Source of the DNA: Pseudomonadota bacterium
GTDB taxonomy: Bacteria; Pseudomonadota; Gammaproteobacteria; Burkholderiales; Rhodocyclaceae
Length of the DNA stretch: 64,000 nt
Direction of reading: 5' to 3'
Assembly (NCBI GenBank): GCA_018241725.1
Contig: JAFEDI010000128.1
Coordinates: forward strand, 62,001 to 126,000
A program made the position numbers and the translations under genes. Below, in pieces: positions 28,313 to 36,153 of the stretch (its first letter is position 1; each line of letters starts with the position of its first letter). Below the pieces are notes generated by a model, which saw only the letters and a program-made list of their open reading frames with translations, had not been told where the DNA came from and searched no databases.

Positions 28313-28701
28313 CGACCCCGACCGACTCGCCCGAATTCCTCGTCGCCTGCCTGTGCGCCGCCTGGTGCGGCACCTGCCGCGACTACCGCGCCGGCTTCGA
28401 AGCCATGGCCGAGCAGTTCCCGAACGCCCGTTTCCTGTGGCTCGACGTGGAAGACGAAGCCGACCTGCTTGATGACTATGACGTGGAGAACTTCCCCACC
28501 GTGCTGATCCAGCGCGACGAGGACGTGCTGTTCTTCGGTACGATGCTGCCTCACCACCACCTGCTACAGCGGACCGTCGAGACCTTCCACGCCCAGAGCC
28601 CGGAAGAAAGCCGTCACTACGCCCACTCCGACCCGCTGCGCAAGAGCTGGCAGAACGAATACAACCTGCGCCGGGCACTGGCCGATAGAGCCGAAGACTG
28701 A
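28309..28701 (+). CDS. Thioredoxin-family protein
   Basis: A 130-residue thioredoxin fold. The active site is WCGTC (AAWCGTCRDY, residues ~18-27) and the cis-Pro loop is ENFPTVLIQR. There is no signal peptide, so it acts in the cytoplasm. CGTC differs from the CGPC of true thioredoxin, which suggests a specialised reductase. The C-terminal ~35 residues (SRHYAHSDPLRKSWQ) extend the fold. It overlaps the small Cys-rich gene by 4 bp, and a functional pair is plausible. Confidence 0.86.
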   Translation: MTTPTDSPEFLVACLCAAWCGTCRDYRAGFEAMAEQFPNARFLWLDVEDEADLLDDYDVENFPTVLIQRDEDVLFFGTMLPHHHLLQRTVETFHAQSPEESRHYAHSDPLRKSWQNEYNLRRALADRAED

Positions 28702-28730
28702 GCACAAGAACACATCGAGAGGAGAGAGAC

Positions 28731-29141
28731 ATGGACGACTGCGTTTTCTGCCGCATCGTGCGCGGCGAGCTGCCGGCATCGAAGGTCTACGAGGATGAGC
28801 ATACCCTCGCCTTCATGAACATCATGGCCGGCAACCCTGGCCATACGCTGGTCATCGCCAAGCCCCACCGGGAAAACATCTACACCCTGGAAGACGAACT
28901 CGCCGAGGCGGTATTCCGCACCACCACGCGGATCGCCAAGGCGGTGCGGCAGGCGGCGGGTTGCGAAGGCGTGTCCCTGTTCCAGGCCAACGAGGTGGCC
29001 GGCGGACAAACAGTCTTCCACTTCCACCTCCACGTGCTACCCCGCACGACCGGTGACAAGCTGCCCGGCGTATGGCCAGCCACCTCACCGAGTCGCACAG
29101 AGCTCGACGAGATGGCAGCCCGCCTGCGCGCCGCACTCTAA
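28731..29141 (+). CDS. HIT-family nucleotide hydrolase
   Basis: A 136-residue histidine-triad protein of the Hint/HinT branch. It begins DDCVFCRIVRGELPASKVYE and has PGHTLVIAKPHRENI. The catalytic triad lies in HFHLHVLPR (residues ~102-110). Such proteins hydrolyse adenylyl conjugates or dinucleotides. A GAGAGGAG ribosome site precedes the ATG at 28731. Last of the small-gene run that starts at 27716. Confidence 0.92.
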   Translation: MDDCVFCRIVRGELPASKVYEDEHTLAFMNIMAGNPGHTLVIAKPHRENIYTLEDELAEAVFRTTTRIAKAVRQAAGCEGVSLFQANEVAGGQTVFHFHLHVLPRTTGDKLPGVWPATSPSRTELDEMAARLRAAL

Positions 29142-29160
29142 GCCCCACCGAACGCCACCG

Positions 29161-29188
29161 GCCCCGCCCCTCGCGAGAGGCGCGGGGC
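29161..29188 (+). terminator. GC-rich hairpin after the HIT gene
   Basis: GCCCCGC pairs with GCGGGGC around an inner CCTC/GAGG stem and a GCGA loop, starting 19 nt after the stop. It is very stable, but only TCTCCC follows, so termination is likely but not certain. Confidence 0.5.
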
Positions 29189-29243
29189 GGTCTCCCATTG
29201 CCCCACCGATCATGATGCCGCACCAGAGCGGCATCCCGAGACC

Positions 29244-30764
29244 ATGCACATTCCCCTGCTGAGCCCGGAGGCCCCCTTTGCGATCCTGCTGATGATCGTC
29301 AGCGGTACGCTGATCTTCGGTCCGCTGCGCAGTTGGCGGCGCTCCCTCGTCAATACCGGCGTGTTCTTCACCGCCTGCCTGCTCGGCGATCTGCTGGCCG
29401 GCAGCCTGGAAGGCCACATGGAACCCGCCGCGCTGCACTGGCTGCGCCAGATGGCGGTGTTCGGTGAAGGGCTGGCGGTGATCCGCTACCTGGGCCTGGC
29501 CCTGTTCGACGTGGTGCTGCCGCGGATCGGCATCCGGATCTCCGGCATCCTCGGCGACATCCTGGTCATCGTCGGCTACGTGGCCTGGGCCTTCCTGCGC
29601 CTCAACCTGGCCGGCATGCAGCTGTCCCACCTGCTCACCACCTCCGCAGTCCTCACCGCAGTGGTCGCCATCTCGATGCAGGAGACCCTCGGCAACCTGC
29701 TCGGCGGACTGGCCCTGCAGATGGACAACTCGCTTGAGATCGGCGACTGGATCCAGATGGACGACCTCGCCGGCCGCGTCAGCGACATCCAGTGGCGCTA
29801 CACCGCGATCATCTGCCGCAGCGGCGAGCGGGTGCTGGTGCCCAACAGCCACCTGATGAAGAACCGCTACGCGCTGATCTGCAACAAGCGCCAGACCCTA
29901 CCGCAGCAACGGCGCAGCATCGGCTTCGACGTGGATCTGTCGGTGCCGCCGGGCCGCGTGACGAGCACCGTGCTGCAGGACATCTCCACCGCCCGCATCC
30001 CCAACGTCAGCGCCACCCCGGCGCCCCAGTGCCTGCTGCTCAACTTCGGTCCGGGCTACGCCCATTACGCGGTGCGCTACTGGCTGCTGGACCCCGGCCC
30101 CGACGAAGCCACCGACTCGGAGGTCCGCCACCACATCCTCGCCGCCCTGCAGCGGGAAGGCCTGCGCCTGGCGGTCAGCGACCAGACAATCCATCTGGTC
30201 GCCGAAGGCGAAGCCCACCGGGAAGAGGTCCGCGCCCGCGAACTGAATCGTCGCCAGCAGGCCATCGCCCAGATCGACCTGTTCTCGCGCCTATCCGAAG
30301 CCGAGCAGCTGGAACTTGCCGGCCGCCTCGTCAACGCCCCCTTTGCCCGCGGCGACATAATGACCCGCCAGGGCGCCATCGCCCACTGGCTGTACATCAT
30401 CGTCAGCGGCGAAGCCGAAGCCTGGTGGCAGCCCACCGATGGCAGCCCGCCGCGCCTGCTCGAGAAACGCGGCCCGGGCAGCGTCTTCGGCGAGCTCGGC
30501 CTGATGACCGGCGCACCGCGCCGCGCCACGGTAATCGCCGCCACCGACATCGAAGCCTACCGCCTCGACAAGGCCGGCTTCGAGCACATCATCCGCAGCC
30601 GACCGGAGCTCGCCGAAGGCATGTCGTCCATCCTCGAAGAACGCCTCTGCCACTTCCATGCCCTGGAAAGGGGGTATGCTGAGGACAAAACCGGCCAGAA
30701 TGCCAACCGGGGCTCGGAAGTCGCCGCCCTGGGCAAGAAGATCCGAGAATTCTTCGGTCTCTGA
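29244..30764 (+). CDS. MscS-type channel fused to a cyclic-nucleotide-binding domain
   Basis: A 506-residue inner-membrane protein. Four to five membrane segments (residues ~5-150) end in the pore-lining helix ISMQETLGNLLGGLALQMDN. An MscS beta domain follows (LEIGDWIQMDDLAGRVSDI, VPNSHLMKN). Residues ~345-470 are a CRP-like cNMP-binding domain with a phosphate cassette GSVFGELGLMTGAPRRATV. This layout is that of the cyclic-nucleotide-gated MscS subfamily, which is usually poorly mechanosensitive. The ligand may be cAMP or cGMP. Transcribed alone or with the methyltransferase 35 bp downstream. Confidence 0.92.
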   Translation: MHIPLLSPEAPFAILLMIVSGTLIFGPLRSWRRSLVNTGVFFTACLLGDLLAGSLEGHMEPAALHWLRQMAVFGEGLAVIRYLGLALFDVVLPRIGIRISGILGDILVIVGYVAWAFLRLNLAGMQLSHLLTTSAVLTAVVAISMQETLGNLLGGLALQMDNSLEIGDWIQMDDLAGRVSDIQWRYTAIICRSGERVLVPNSHLMKNRYALICNKRQTLPQQRRSIGFDVDLSVPPGRVTSTVLQDISTARIPNVSATPAPQCLLLNFGPGYAHYAVRYWLLDPGPDEATDSEVRHHILAALQREGLRLAVSDQTIHLVAEGEAHREEVRARELNRRQQAIAQIDLFSRLSEAEQLELAGRLVNAPFARGDIMTRQGAIAHWLYIIVSGEAEAWWQPTDGSPPRLLEKRGPGSVFGELGLMTGAPRRATVIAATDIEAYRLDKAGFEHIIRSRPELAEGMSSILEERLCHFHALERGYAEDKTGQNANRGSEVAALGKKIREFFGL

Positions 30765-30799
30765 GCCATACAACAACGCCACCCCGCCGATTTGTCACC

Positions 30800-31825
30800 A
30801 TGCCAGAACGCTCCGCCGCCCTCGTCCCTGCCCTGGCGCAGGCCTTCACCGCCCGCCATGAACTGATCGCCCGCCTGGAAACCGAGCAGACCAATGCCTA
30901 CCGGCTCTTCCATGGCACCGTGGAGGGTCGCCCCGGTCTCACCGTAGACCGCTACGGCGACCTGATCCTTGTACAGAGCTTCCACAGTCCGCTGAGCGTG
31001 GGCGAAGAGGAGGCCGTCACAGCCTTCTACGCCGAAGCCTGTCCGGGGCTGGACCTGATCTACAACGACCGCAGCCACTCCAACTCGCGCATCAGCAATC
31101 CGCTGCCGCCCACCCAGCTGGCCAAGGCCGAAGCCCTGCGTGAATTCACCGAACTGGGCGTCAGGTACAACGTGCAGGCCCGCCACGCCGGGCAGGATCC
31201 ATGGCTGTTCCTCGACCTGCGCGCCGCGCGCCGCAAGGTGATGGCCGAAGCTGCCGGCAAGTCGGTGCTCAACGTGTTCGCCTACACCTGTGGCGTCGGC
31301 ATCGCCGCCGCCAAGGCCGGCGCCCGCCACGTGGTGAACGTGGACTTCGCCGAATCCAGCCTGTCCGTCGGCAAGGCCAATGCGCGCCTCAACGAACTGC
31401 CGATCCGCCTGCGCTTCGTGAAGAGCGACGCCTTCGCCGCAATGCGCCAGCTGTCCGGCATCGGCCAGCCCAAGGTGGTGCGCGGCAAGCGCATGCCGCC
31501 CTTCCCGAAACTGGAGAAGCACAGCTTCGACCTGGTCTTCCTCGACCCGCCCCGCTACGCCAAGAGCGCCTTCGGCGTGGTGGACCTGGTCAACGACTAC
31601 CCGGCCCTGCTCAAGCCGGCCCTGCTGTGTACGGCCGAAGGCGGCGCGCTGGTGTGCTGCAACAACGTCGCCCAGGTGGACCGCGACGCCTGGGCGGACC
31701 AGCTGGTGCGCAGCGCCCACAAGGCCGGACGCGAAGTGCGGGCGCTGGAGTGGATCACGCCGGACGAGGACTTCCCGAGCGCGGACGGCAATCCGCCCCT
31801 GAAGACAGTGCTGCTGCGGGTTTGA
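30800..31825 (+). CDS. Class I SAM-dependent RNA methyltransferase, RlmI-like
   Basis: A 341-residue protein. The N-terminal region with GTVEGRPGLTVDRYGDLI is the linker domain of RlmI-type methyltransferases. The SAM domain has FLDLRAARRKV, VLNVFAYTCGVGIAAAKAGA and the catalytic LVFLDPPRYAKSAFG, an NPPY-type DPPR motif. There is no PUA domain ahead of it, unlike E. coli RlmI (~396 residues). It probably makes 5-methylcytosine or a related rRNA mark; the exact target is unknown. Confidence 0.83.
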   Translation: MPERSAALVPALAQAFTARHELIARLETEQTNAYRLFHGTVEGRPGLTVDRYGDLILVQSFHSPLSVGEEEAVTAFYAEACPGLDLIYNDRSHSNSRISNPLPPTQLAKAEALREFTELGVRYNVQARHAGQDPWLFLDLRAARRKVMAEAAGKSVLNVFAYTCGVGIAAAKAGARHVVNVDFAESSLSVGKANARLNELPIRLRFVKSDAFAAMRQLSGIGQPKVVRGKRMPPFPKLEKHSFDLVFLDPPRYAKSAFGVVDLVNDYPALLKPALLCTAEGGALVCCNNVAQVDRDAWADQLVRSAHKAGREVRALEWITPDEDFPSADGNPPLKTVLLRV

Positions 31826-31851
31826 GTCAGGCCGGATTCGTCTCGCTGATC

Positions 31852-31879
31852 GTGGGTTCGAATCCCGCCCTTTCCGCCT
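31852..31879 (+). other. Orphan tRNA 3'-end fragment (Ser-like)
   Basis: The stretch has exact tRNA T-arm and acceptor geometry. A 5-bp stem GTGGG/CCCGC closes the 7-nt loop TTCGAAT, followed by a 7-nt acceptor strand CCTTTCC, discriminator G and CCT in place of CCA. No matching 5' acceptor strand (GGAAAGG) or anticodon arm is found upstream, where the methyltransferase gene ends. The G discriminator and CC tail suggest tRNA-Ser. It is probably an integration scar or degraded tRNA. Confidence 0.55.
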
Positions 31880-32801
31880 ACTCGTCGGCGTCCGGATCCC
31901 GCTCGTCTTCCTTGGCGGCCGCTGCTGCGGCCTGCATGGCGGCGTGGGCCTCCAGCATCGCCGCGCGGGTCGTCGGCGACTCCAGGCTGACGCGGCCGAG
32001 GGCGCCGTCGCGGTAGTCCTGCAGCAGGATCAGCGAAGCCTTCTCGATGTCCAGCCCGCCCCCTTTCAGGCGGCAACCGCGGCGTTGGGCGATCGCCTCC
32101 ACCAGCGCCGGGCCATCCAGACCGTCAACGGCCACCCCATAGCGCTTGGCCACCAGAGCCGGATAGCGGGCCAGCAGCAGGTCGCCGAGGAAATTCGCAA
32201 CCTCCTCGTCGATCACCGCGTTGCGGCCGATCGCATGGCTGGCGGCCAGCATGAAGCCGTCTGAATCGTAGGCGATCTTCGGCCACATCATGCCCGGCGT
32301 GTCGATGAGGGTCGCCGTCGGCGACAGGTCGAGGATCTGCTGGCTCTTGGTCACCGCCGGCTCGTCGCCGACCTTGGCGACGCGCTTCTTCAGCAGCGCG
32401 TTCATCAGCGTCGACTTGCCCACGTTGGGGATGCCCATGATCATCATGCGCAGCGGCTTCAGACGATCGTTGCGATGCGGCGCCAACGGCCGGCACAAGC
32501 CGACCACCTTGGCTACATCGCTGGGCTTCTTGCACGACAGCGCCACCGCATTGACGCCCTTCTGGGCGTTGTAGTGGGCGATCCACTGGGCGGTCACCGC
32601 CGGATCGGCGAGGTCGGCCTTGTTCAGGATCTTCAGGCACGGCCGCTGGCGATGCAGGCGCAGTTCGCGAATCATCGGATTGCTGCTCGCTTCGGGCAGG
32701 CGGGCGTCGAGCACCTCGATGACCACATCGATGCGCTCCATGCTCTCCGCCGCCTTCTTGCGGGCGGACGTCATGTGACCGGGAAACCACTGGATGGACA
32801 T
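31878..32801 (-). CDS. ylqF: Ribosome biogenesis GTPase YlqF/RbgA-like
   Basis: A 307-residue circularly permuted GTPase. The motifs run in the order G4 (ILNKADLAD, residue ~62), G1 (MGIPNVGKST, ~128) and G3 (DTPGMMWP). The start MSIQWFPGHMTSARKKAAE matches the family start, so the ATG at 32801 is chosen over an upstream TTG. YlqF proteins act in large-subunit assembly. A short Ala/Asp/Glu tail ends the protein, and the TAG stop lies within the last bases of the tRNA-like fragment, as if an insertion had reshaped the C-terminus. Confidence 0.9.
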   Translation of the reverse strand: MSIQWFPGHMTSARKKAAESMERIDVVIEVLDARLPEASSNPMIRELRLHRQRPCLKILNKADLADPAVTAQWIAHYNAQKGVNAVALSCKKPSDVAKVVGLCRPLAPHRNDRLKPLRMMIMGIPNVGKSTLMNALLKKRVAKVGDEPAVTKSQQILDLSPTATLIDTPGMMWPKIAYDSDGFMLAASHAIGRNAVIDEEVANFLGDLLLARYPALVAKRYGVAVDGLDGPALVEAIAQRRGCRLKGGGLDIEKASLILLQDYRDGALGRVSLESPTTRAAMLEAHAAMQAAAAAAKEDERDPDADE

Positions 32802-32884
32802 GGGCGTGCGTTGAATCAATGAAAGCCCGCCATTATCAGGGCAAAATGGCGTCCCTCGAAGGAAATCCCCGGAAACACCGCACC

Positions 32885-33448
32885 ATGAACCACGAAGAAG
32901 TCATTGCCGCCACCCGCGAATGGATCGAAAAGGCCGTCATCGGCCTCAACCTGTGCCCGTTCGCCAAGTCGGTCTACGTCAAGAACCAGGTCCGCATCGT
33001 CGTCAGCGACGCCCGCCACCTCGACGCCTTCCTTGAGCAACTGGACGAGGAACTGGACCATCTGGCATCCGTCGATCCCGAAGTCACCGACACCACGCTG
33101 CTGGTCCATCCGACCCTGTTCCCCGACTTCCTCGACTTCAACGACCTCGTGCAGATCGCCGACGAGGCCGTCAGCGAGCACGAACTGGACGGTGTGCTGC
33201 AAATCGCCAGCTTCCACCCGGACTTCCAGTTCGAAGGCACCGAGCCGGACGACATCACCAACTACACCAACCGCTCGCCCTACCCGACCCTGCACCTGAT
33301 CCGCGAAGCCAGCATCGACCGCGCCGTGGAAGCCTTCCCGGAAGCCGAGATGATTTACGAGCGCAACATGGAAACCCTGCAGAAGCTCGGCATCGCCGGC
33401 TGGAAAGCCCTTGGCCTGGCCGAGTCCAAAAAGCATGGCCAGGAATAA
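32885..33448 (+). CDS. DUF1415 family protein
   Basis: A 187-residue protein with the DUF1415 signatures VIGLNLCPFAKSV, TTLLVHPTLFPDFLDFNDLV, LQIASFHPDFQFEGTEPDD and NRSPYPTLHLIREASIDRA. The biochemical function of the family is unknown. The ATG at 32885 starts the conserved part; the frame is open back to 32819 but with non-conserved sequence. It is divergent from ylqF, and its end overlaps the methyltransferase at 33435 by 14 bp. Confidence 0.9.
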   Translation: MNHEEVIAATREWIEKAVIGLNLCPFAKSVYVKNQVRIVVSDARHLDAFLEQLDEELDHLASVDPEVTDTTLLVHPTLFPDFLDFNDLVQIADEAVSEHELDGVLQIASFHPDFQFEGTEPDDITNYTNRSPYPTLHLIREASIDRAVEAFPEAEMIYERNMETLQKLGIAGWKALGLAESKKHGQE

Positions 33449-34310
33449 GCCCGCCGCGGGCGCTGCCCGCCCGGCTGCCGAGGCCAAGCCGGCGGTCCAT
33501 CCGGAGATCCGCCCCGGCCAATCGATCGAGCTGCTGAAGGAACTCCACATCCTGACCCGCGACGGCCAGCTCAACCAGGACAGCCGGCGCAAGCTCAAGC
33601 AGGTCTATCACCTCTACCAATTCATCGAGCCGCTGCTTGCCGAGGTGCTGGAGCAGCACGGTGACCTGAGCCTCGCCGACCACGGCGCGGGCAAGTCCTA
33701 CCTGGGTTTCATCCTCTACGACCTGTTCCTGAAGGCCAAGGAGGCCGGCACGGTCTATGGCATCGAGACCCGCGCCGAACTGGTCGCCCGCTCTCGCGAA
33801 CTGGCCGAGCGGCTGAGCTTCCCGCGCATGCGTTTCCTGGACGTGAGCGTCGAGGAATCCACGCGTTCCCGCGAGCTGCCCGAACGCGTCGACGTGGTCA
33901 CCGCGCTGCACGCCTGCAACACCGCCACCGACGACGCGATCCAGTTCGCCTTCGCCAAGAATGCCCGCTTCGTGGTGCTGGTGCCCTGCTGCCAGGCCGA
34001 AGTGGCCAGCGTGCTGCGCCACAACAAGAACGCCAGCTTCGGCATGACGCCCCTGTCGGAGATCTGGCGCCATCCGATCCACACGCGGGAATTCGGCAGC
34101 CAGCTCACCAATGCACTGCGCTGCCTGCAGCTGGAAGCCCACGGCTACCAGGTCACGGTGACCGAGCTGGTCGGCTGGGAGCACTCGATGAAGAACGAGC
34201 TGATCATCGCCCGCCACACCGGCCAGCCGCGCAAGAACGCGATGGAGCGCATCGAGGCGATCCTTGCCGAACTCAACCTCAACGAACTGCGGGGCCGCTT
34301 CGCGTGCTGA
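33435..34310 (+). CDS. SAM-dependent methyltransferase, Methyltransf_32-like
   Basis: A 291-residue protein. The core has LADHGAGKSYLGFILYDL (motif I), YGIETRAELVARSREL, then TALHACNTATDDAIQFAF and VLVPCCQAEVASVL. The LHAC...PCC signature is shared with the gene at 10390-11571. The first ~30 residues are Pro/Ala-rich and disordered. The ATG at 33435 lies inside the end of the DUF1415 gene, which implies co-expression. The substrate is unknown; related proteins are often called RNA methyltransferases without proof. Confidence 0.82.
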   Translation: MARNKPAAGAARPAAEAKPAVHPEIRPGQSIELLKELHILTRDGQLNQDSRRKLKQVYHLYQFIEPLLAEVLEQHGDLSLADHGAGKSYLGFILYDLFLKAKEAGTVYGIETRAELVARSRELAERLSFPRMRFLDVSVEESTRSRELPERVDVVTALHACNTATDDAIQFAFAKNARFVVLVPCCQAEVASVLRHNKNASFGMTPLSEIWRHPIHTREFGSQLTNALRCLQLEAHGYQVTVTELVGWEHSMKNELIIARHTGQPRKNAMERIEAILAELNLNELRGRFAC

Positions 34311-34975
34311 CAGCCGGGCTCGCAGCGGCCGCGGTGCTGCTTGTCGCCGTGGCACCGCGGCTGCAGCGCCTGCGCGATCGCTACGACACCGCCGCACTGC
34401 TGCCGATCGCCGGCCAGCCCGCGGACGATGAAGGCCCGGCGGCACTGGATGCGGCCTTGCAGGAGTGGGTCATGGAAGGTGCAGGGTCGGGTGCCACGCT
34501 ACTGCCCTGGCGCTTTCCCGCTGCGCCATGCCCGCTGGCCTGCGCCGTGGCCCCCCCGACGCAGCGGCGCCGCGTACATGCCTTCGGCTACCGGCTGGCC
34601 GGCTATCACCAGCTCGACAGGCGCAGCCGCCTCGGCGGCATCACCTACCGGATCGGCGTGCAACTGCGTCCGCTGCTGTGGTTCTTGCCGCGGCGAAACG
34701 ACGAGCCCTGGGACGACGCCTGGCTGACCGAGGTGGATGACACCCGCCTTGAGGCGCTGAGCCGCTGGCGCCCTCGGCGCCCGACGCTTATCGTGGTCGA
34801 CACGCCTGCAGCCGGCATCGTGCCGCTCGTCATCGATGCGCTCAACGCCGGAATTCGCCGCAACGGCAATCATCAGCCGGTTCGCCTGCTGATCCTCGGC
34901 GACATCGACCATCAGGACGCGGCCTCCGCCGCTTACCGGGATTTCCGCGACCAGCCCGATCAACGGAACGGATAA
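34304..34975 (+). CDS. Hypothetical protein with N-terminal hydrophobic segment
   Basis: A 223-residue frame from GTG 34304, overlapping the upstream stop by 7 bp. The first ~15 residues are hydrophobic (MLTAGLAAAAVLLVAVAP), as in a signal anchor. The rest is Arg/Pro-rich, with YRLAGYHQLDRRSRLGG and PTLIVVDTPAAGIVPLVIDA. I do not recognise the family. Its 3' end overlaps the convergent DUF4124 gene by 16 bp. The coupled start and lack of competing genes support it, but it could be poorly conserved. Confidence 0.55.
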   Translation: MLTAGLAAAAVLLVAVAPRLQRLRDRYDTAALLPIAGQPADDEGPAALDAALQEWVMEGAGSGATLLPWRFPAAPCPLACAVAPPTQRRRVHAFGYRLAGYHQLDRRSRLGGITYRIGVQLRPLLWFLPRRNDEPWDDAWLTEVDDTRLEALSRWRPRRPTLIVVDTPAAGIVPLVIDALNAGIRRNGNHQPVRLLILGDIDHQDAASAAYRDFRDQPDQRNG

Positions 34976-35418
34976 GCATTCATCTTCCCTAGGGTGTCCT
35001 TCTGGACAGGCTTCGGCTTGGGCTGCACCGGCTTGACCGATGGCCAGCGACGACCATAGATGGCGGCAGGATAGACTGCGCTCCAGTGCTCTGCGTCCTC
35101 TTTGACCTGTTCGCGCTGCTGGACCTCGGCCCGCCTTTCCGCATCCTGGCTCCGCTGGCGCTCGGCCACTTCGGCACTGCGCCGGGCGTCCAGCTCTCGG
35201 GCATCCTCGAGCAGCCGCTCGCCACGCCCGCGCGCCTCCGCCTCCTCCCGGGGCGTCAAGGGCGGCGGCACCTCGACGGCCTGCGCGCGACTATCGGCAG
35301 CACACGGCCCATCGGTGTAGGTCACCCGCCCGTCGCTGCCGACACATTTGAAAACGGCCAGCGCTGGCCCTGCCAGCAATATGCCCAGCACCCCCGCCCA
35401 AACCCGTTTGCGCCCCAT
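34960..35418 (-). CDS. DUF4124 domain protein, secreted
   Basis: A 152-residue protein. A signal peptide (MGRKRVWAGVLGILLAGPALA) is followed by the DUF4124 pattern FKCVGSDGRVTYTDGPC. A long charged coiled-coil-like stretch (residues ~55-110, Glu/Arg/Gln-rich) and a Pro/Lys-rich tail complete it. DUF4124 proteins are common small periplasmic proteins of beta- and gammaproteobacteria with no defined role. Convergent with the gene at 34304. Confidence 0.85.
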   Translation of the reverse strand: MGRKRVWAGVLGILLAGPALAVFKCVGSDGRVTYTDGPCAADSRAQAVEVPPPLTPREEAEARGRGERLLEDARELDARRSAEVAERQRSQDAERRAEVQQREQVKEDAEHWSAVYPAAIYGRRWPSVKPVQPKPKPVQKDTLGKMNAYPFR

Positions 35419-35512
35419 GCGCGCCTCCCGTGGCCATTCTTTTCAGTCTGAAGACTAGATCGCTTCAACACCGTTGGCGAGGACGGAGGGCACGCCCAGG
35501 ACATCTCCGGGA

Positions 35513-35656
35513 CTAGGCCTCCAGTTCTCCGCCCAGCTCCGGGACGAAGAGCGGTGAGCGCCATTCGTCGTCGAGCAGGAAACTCTCCGCATCCGGGCCA
35601 CAGATCCACCGCACCCAGCGCCGCACCGCGGCCAACAGGAAACGCCTCATCTTCAT
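35513..35656 (-). CDS. Possible 47-residue small protein
   Basis: A short frame from ATG 35656 (second ATG two codons in, at 35650) to TAG 35513, preceded by GTGGGAG. The peptide starts MKMRRFLLAAVRRWVRWICG, a basic amphipathic or membrane-seeking segment, and ends in an acidic tail (PLFVPELGGELEA). No homologue is known to me. The near-ideal ribosome site and contrast between a basic N-terminus and an acidic C-terminus make it plausible. The flanking intergenic DNA (35419-35512 and 35657-35820) shows nothing else. Confidence 0.4.
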   Translation of the reverse strand: MKMRRFLLAAVRRWVRWICGPDAESFLLDDEWRSPLFVPELGGELEA

Positions 35657-35820
35657 CTCCCACTGATCTTGCCGATCCGGGCAAGGGAACGCCCGTGATG
35701 ATGATGTTAGGCAGATCTAGTGACAGCACGCTTGCAGAATCGCTGCGGGCAAGTGAATACGCCATGATGGGCGACACCCGCAGGAGAGCCGACAGCCCAT
35801 GGCACCACTGACGACAGACG

Positions 35821-35858
35821 AACGAAAACGGGGAAAACGATCACTCGTTTTCCCCGTT
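35821..35858 (-). terminator. Intrinsic terminator of the tRNA cluster
   Basis: A perfect 14-bp inverted repeat (AACGGGGAAAACGA and its complement) with a TCAC loop occupies 35827-35858. It lies just beyond the last tRNA in the direction of transcription. On the minus strand the stem runs into GTTTTCGTT. Confidence 0.85.
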
Positions 35859-35864
35859 GCATTC

Positions 35865-35940
35865 TGGAGCGGCAGAAGAGTCTCGAACTCTCGACCTCAA
35901 CCTTGGCAAGGTTGCGCTCTACCAACTGAGCTACTGCCGC
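35865..35940 (-). tRNA. tRNA-Gly (GCC), copy 1
   Basis: A 76-nt cloverleaf on the minus strand: acceptor GCGGCAG, D-loop AGCTCAGTTGGTAGAGC, anticodon GCC in CCTTGCCAAGG, T-loop GAGTTCGAGACTC, and an encoded CCA. Identical to the copy at 36065-36140. Third in the transcript. Confidence 0.98.
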
Positions 35941-35948
35941 GTACTACC

Positions 35949-36022
35949 TGGAGGCGCGAGCCGGAGTCGAACCGACCTACACGGATTTGCAATCCGGTGC
36001 ATAACCGCTTTGCTATCGCGCC
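35949..36022 (-). tRNA. tRNA-Cys (GCA)
   Basis: A 74-nt cloverleaf on the minus strand: acceptor GGCGCGA, anticodon GCA in GGATTGCAAATCC, T-loop CGGTTCGACTCCG, and an encoded CCA. It lies 8 bp ahead of tRNA-Gly copy 1 and after the mid-cluster hairpin. Confidence 0.98.
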
Positions 36023-36032
36023 TTAAATCAAT

Positions 36033-36057
36033 CGGGGAAGCAGGTTTTGCTTCCCCG
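36033..36057 (-). terminator. Hairpin between tRNA-Gly and tRNA-Cys
   Basis: A perfect 10-bp stem (CGGGGAAGCA/TGCTTCCCCG) with a 5-nt loop, followed on the minus strand by ATTGATTT. It may act as a partial terminator or as a processing signal within the tRNA precursor. Confidence 0.55.
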
Positions 36058-36064
36058 TAAAATC

Positions 36065-36140
36065 TGGAGCGGCAGAAGAGTCTCGAACTCTCGACCTCAA
36101 CCTTGGCAAGGTTGCGCTCTACCAACTGAGCTACTGCCGC
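36065..36140 (-). tRNA. tRNA-Gly (GCC), copy 2
   Basis: A 76-nt tRNA identical in every base to the copy at 35865-35940, including the encoded CCA. First in the Gly-Cys-Gly transcript, beginning 14 bp after the promoter -10 box. Confidence 0.98.
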
Positions 36141-36153
36141 GTGACAGACCGCC

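Noticed and set aside
31597-32076. Minus-strand frame containing GGKGGIRTHDQ
   Set aside because: GGIRTH-type peptides are the familiar artefact of reading a tRNA 3' end as protein; used instead as evidence for the tRNA fragment.
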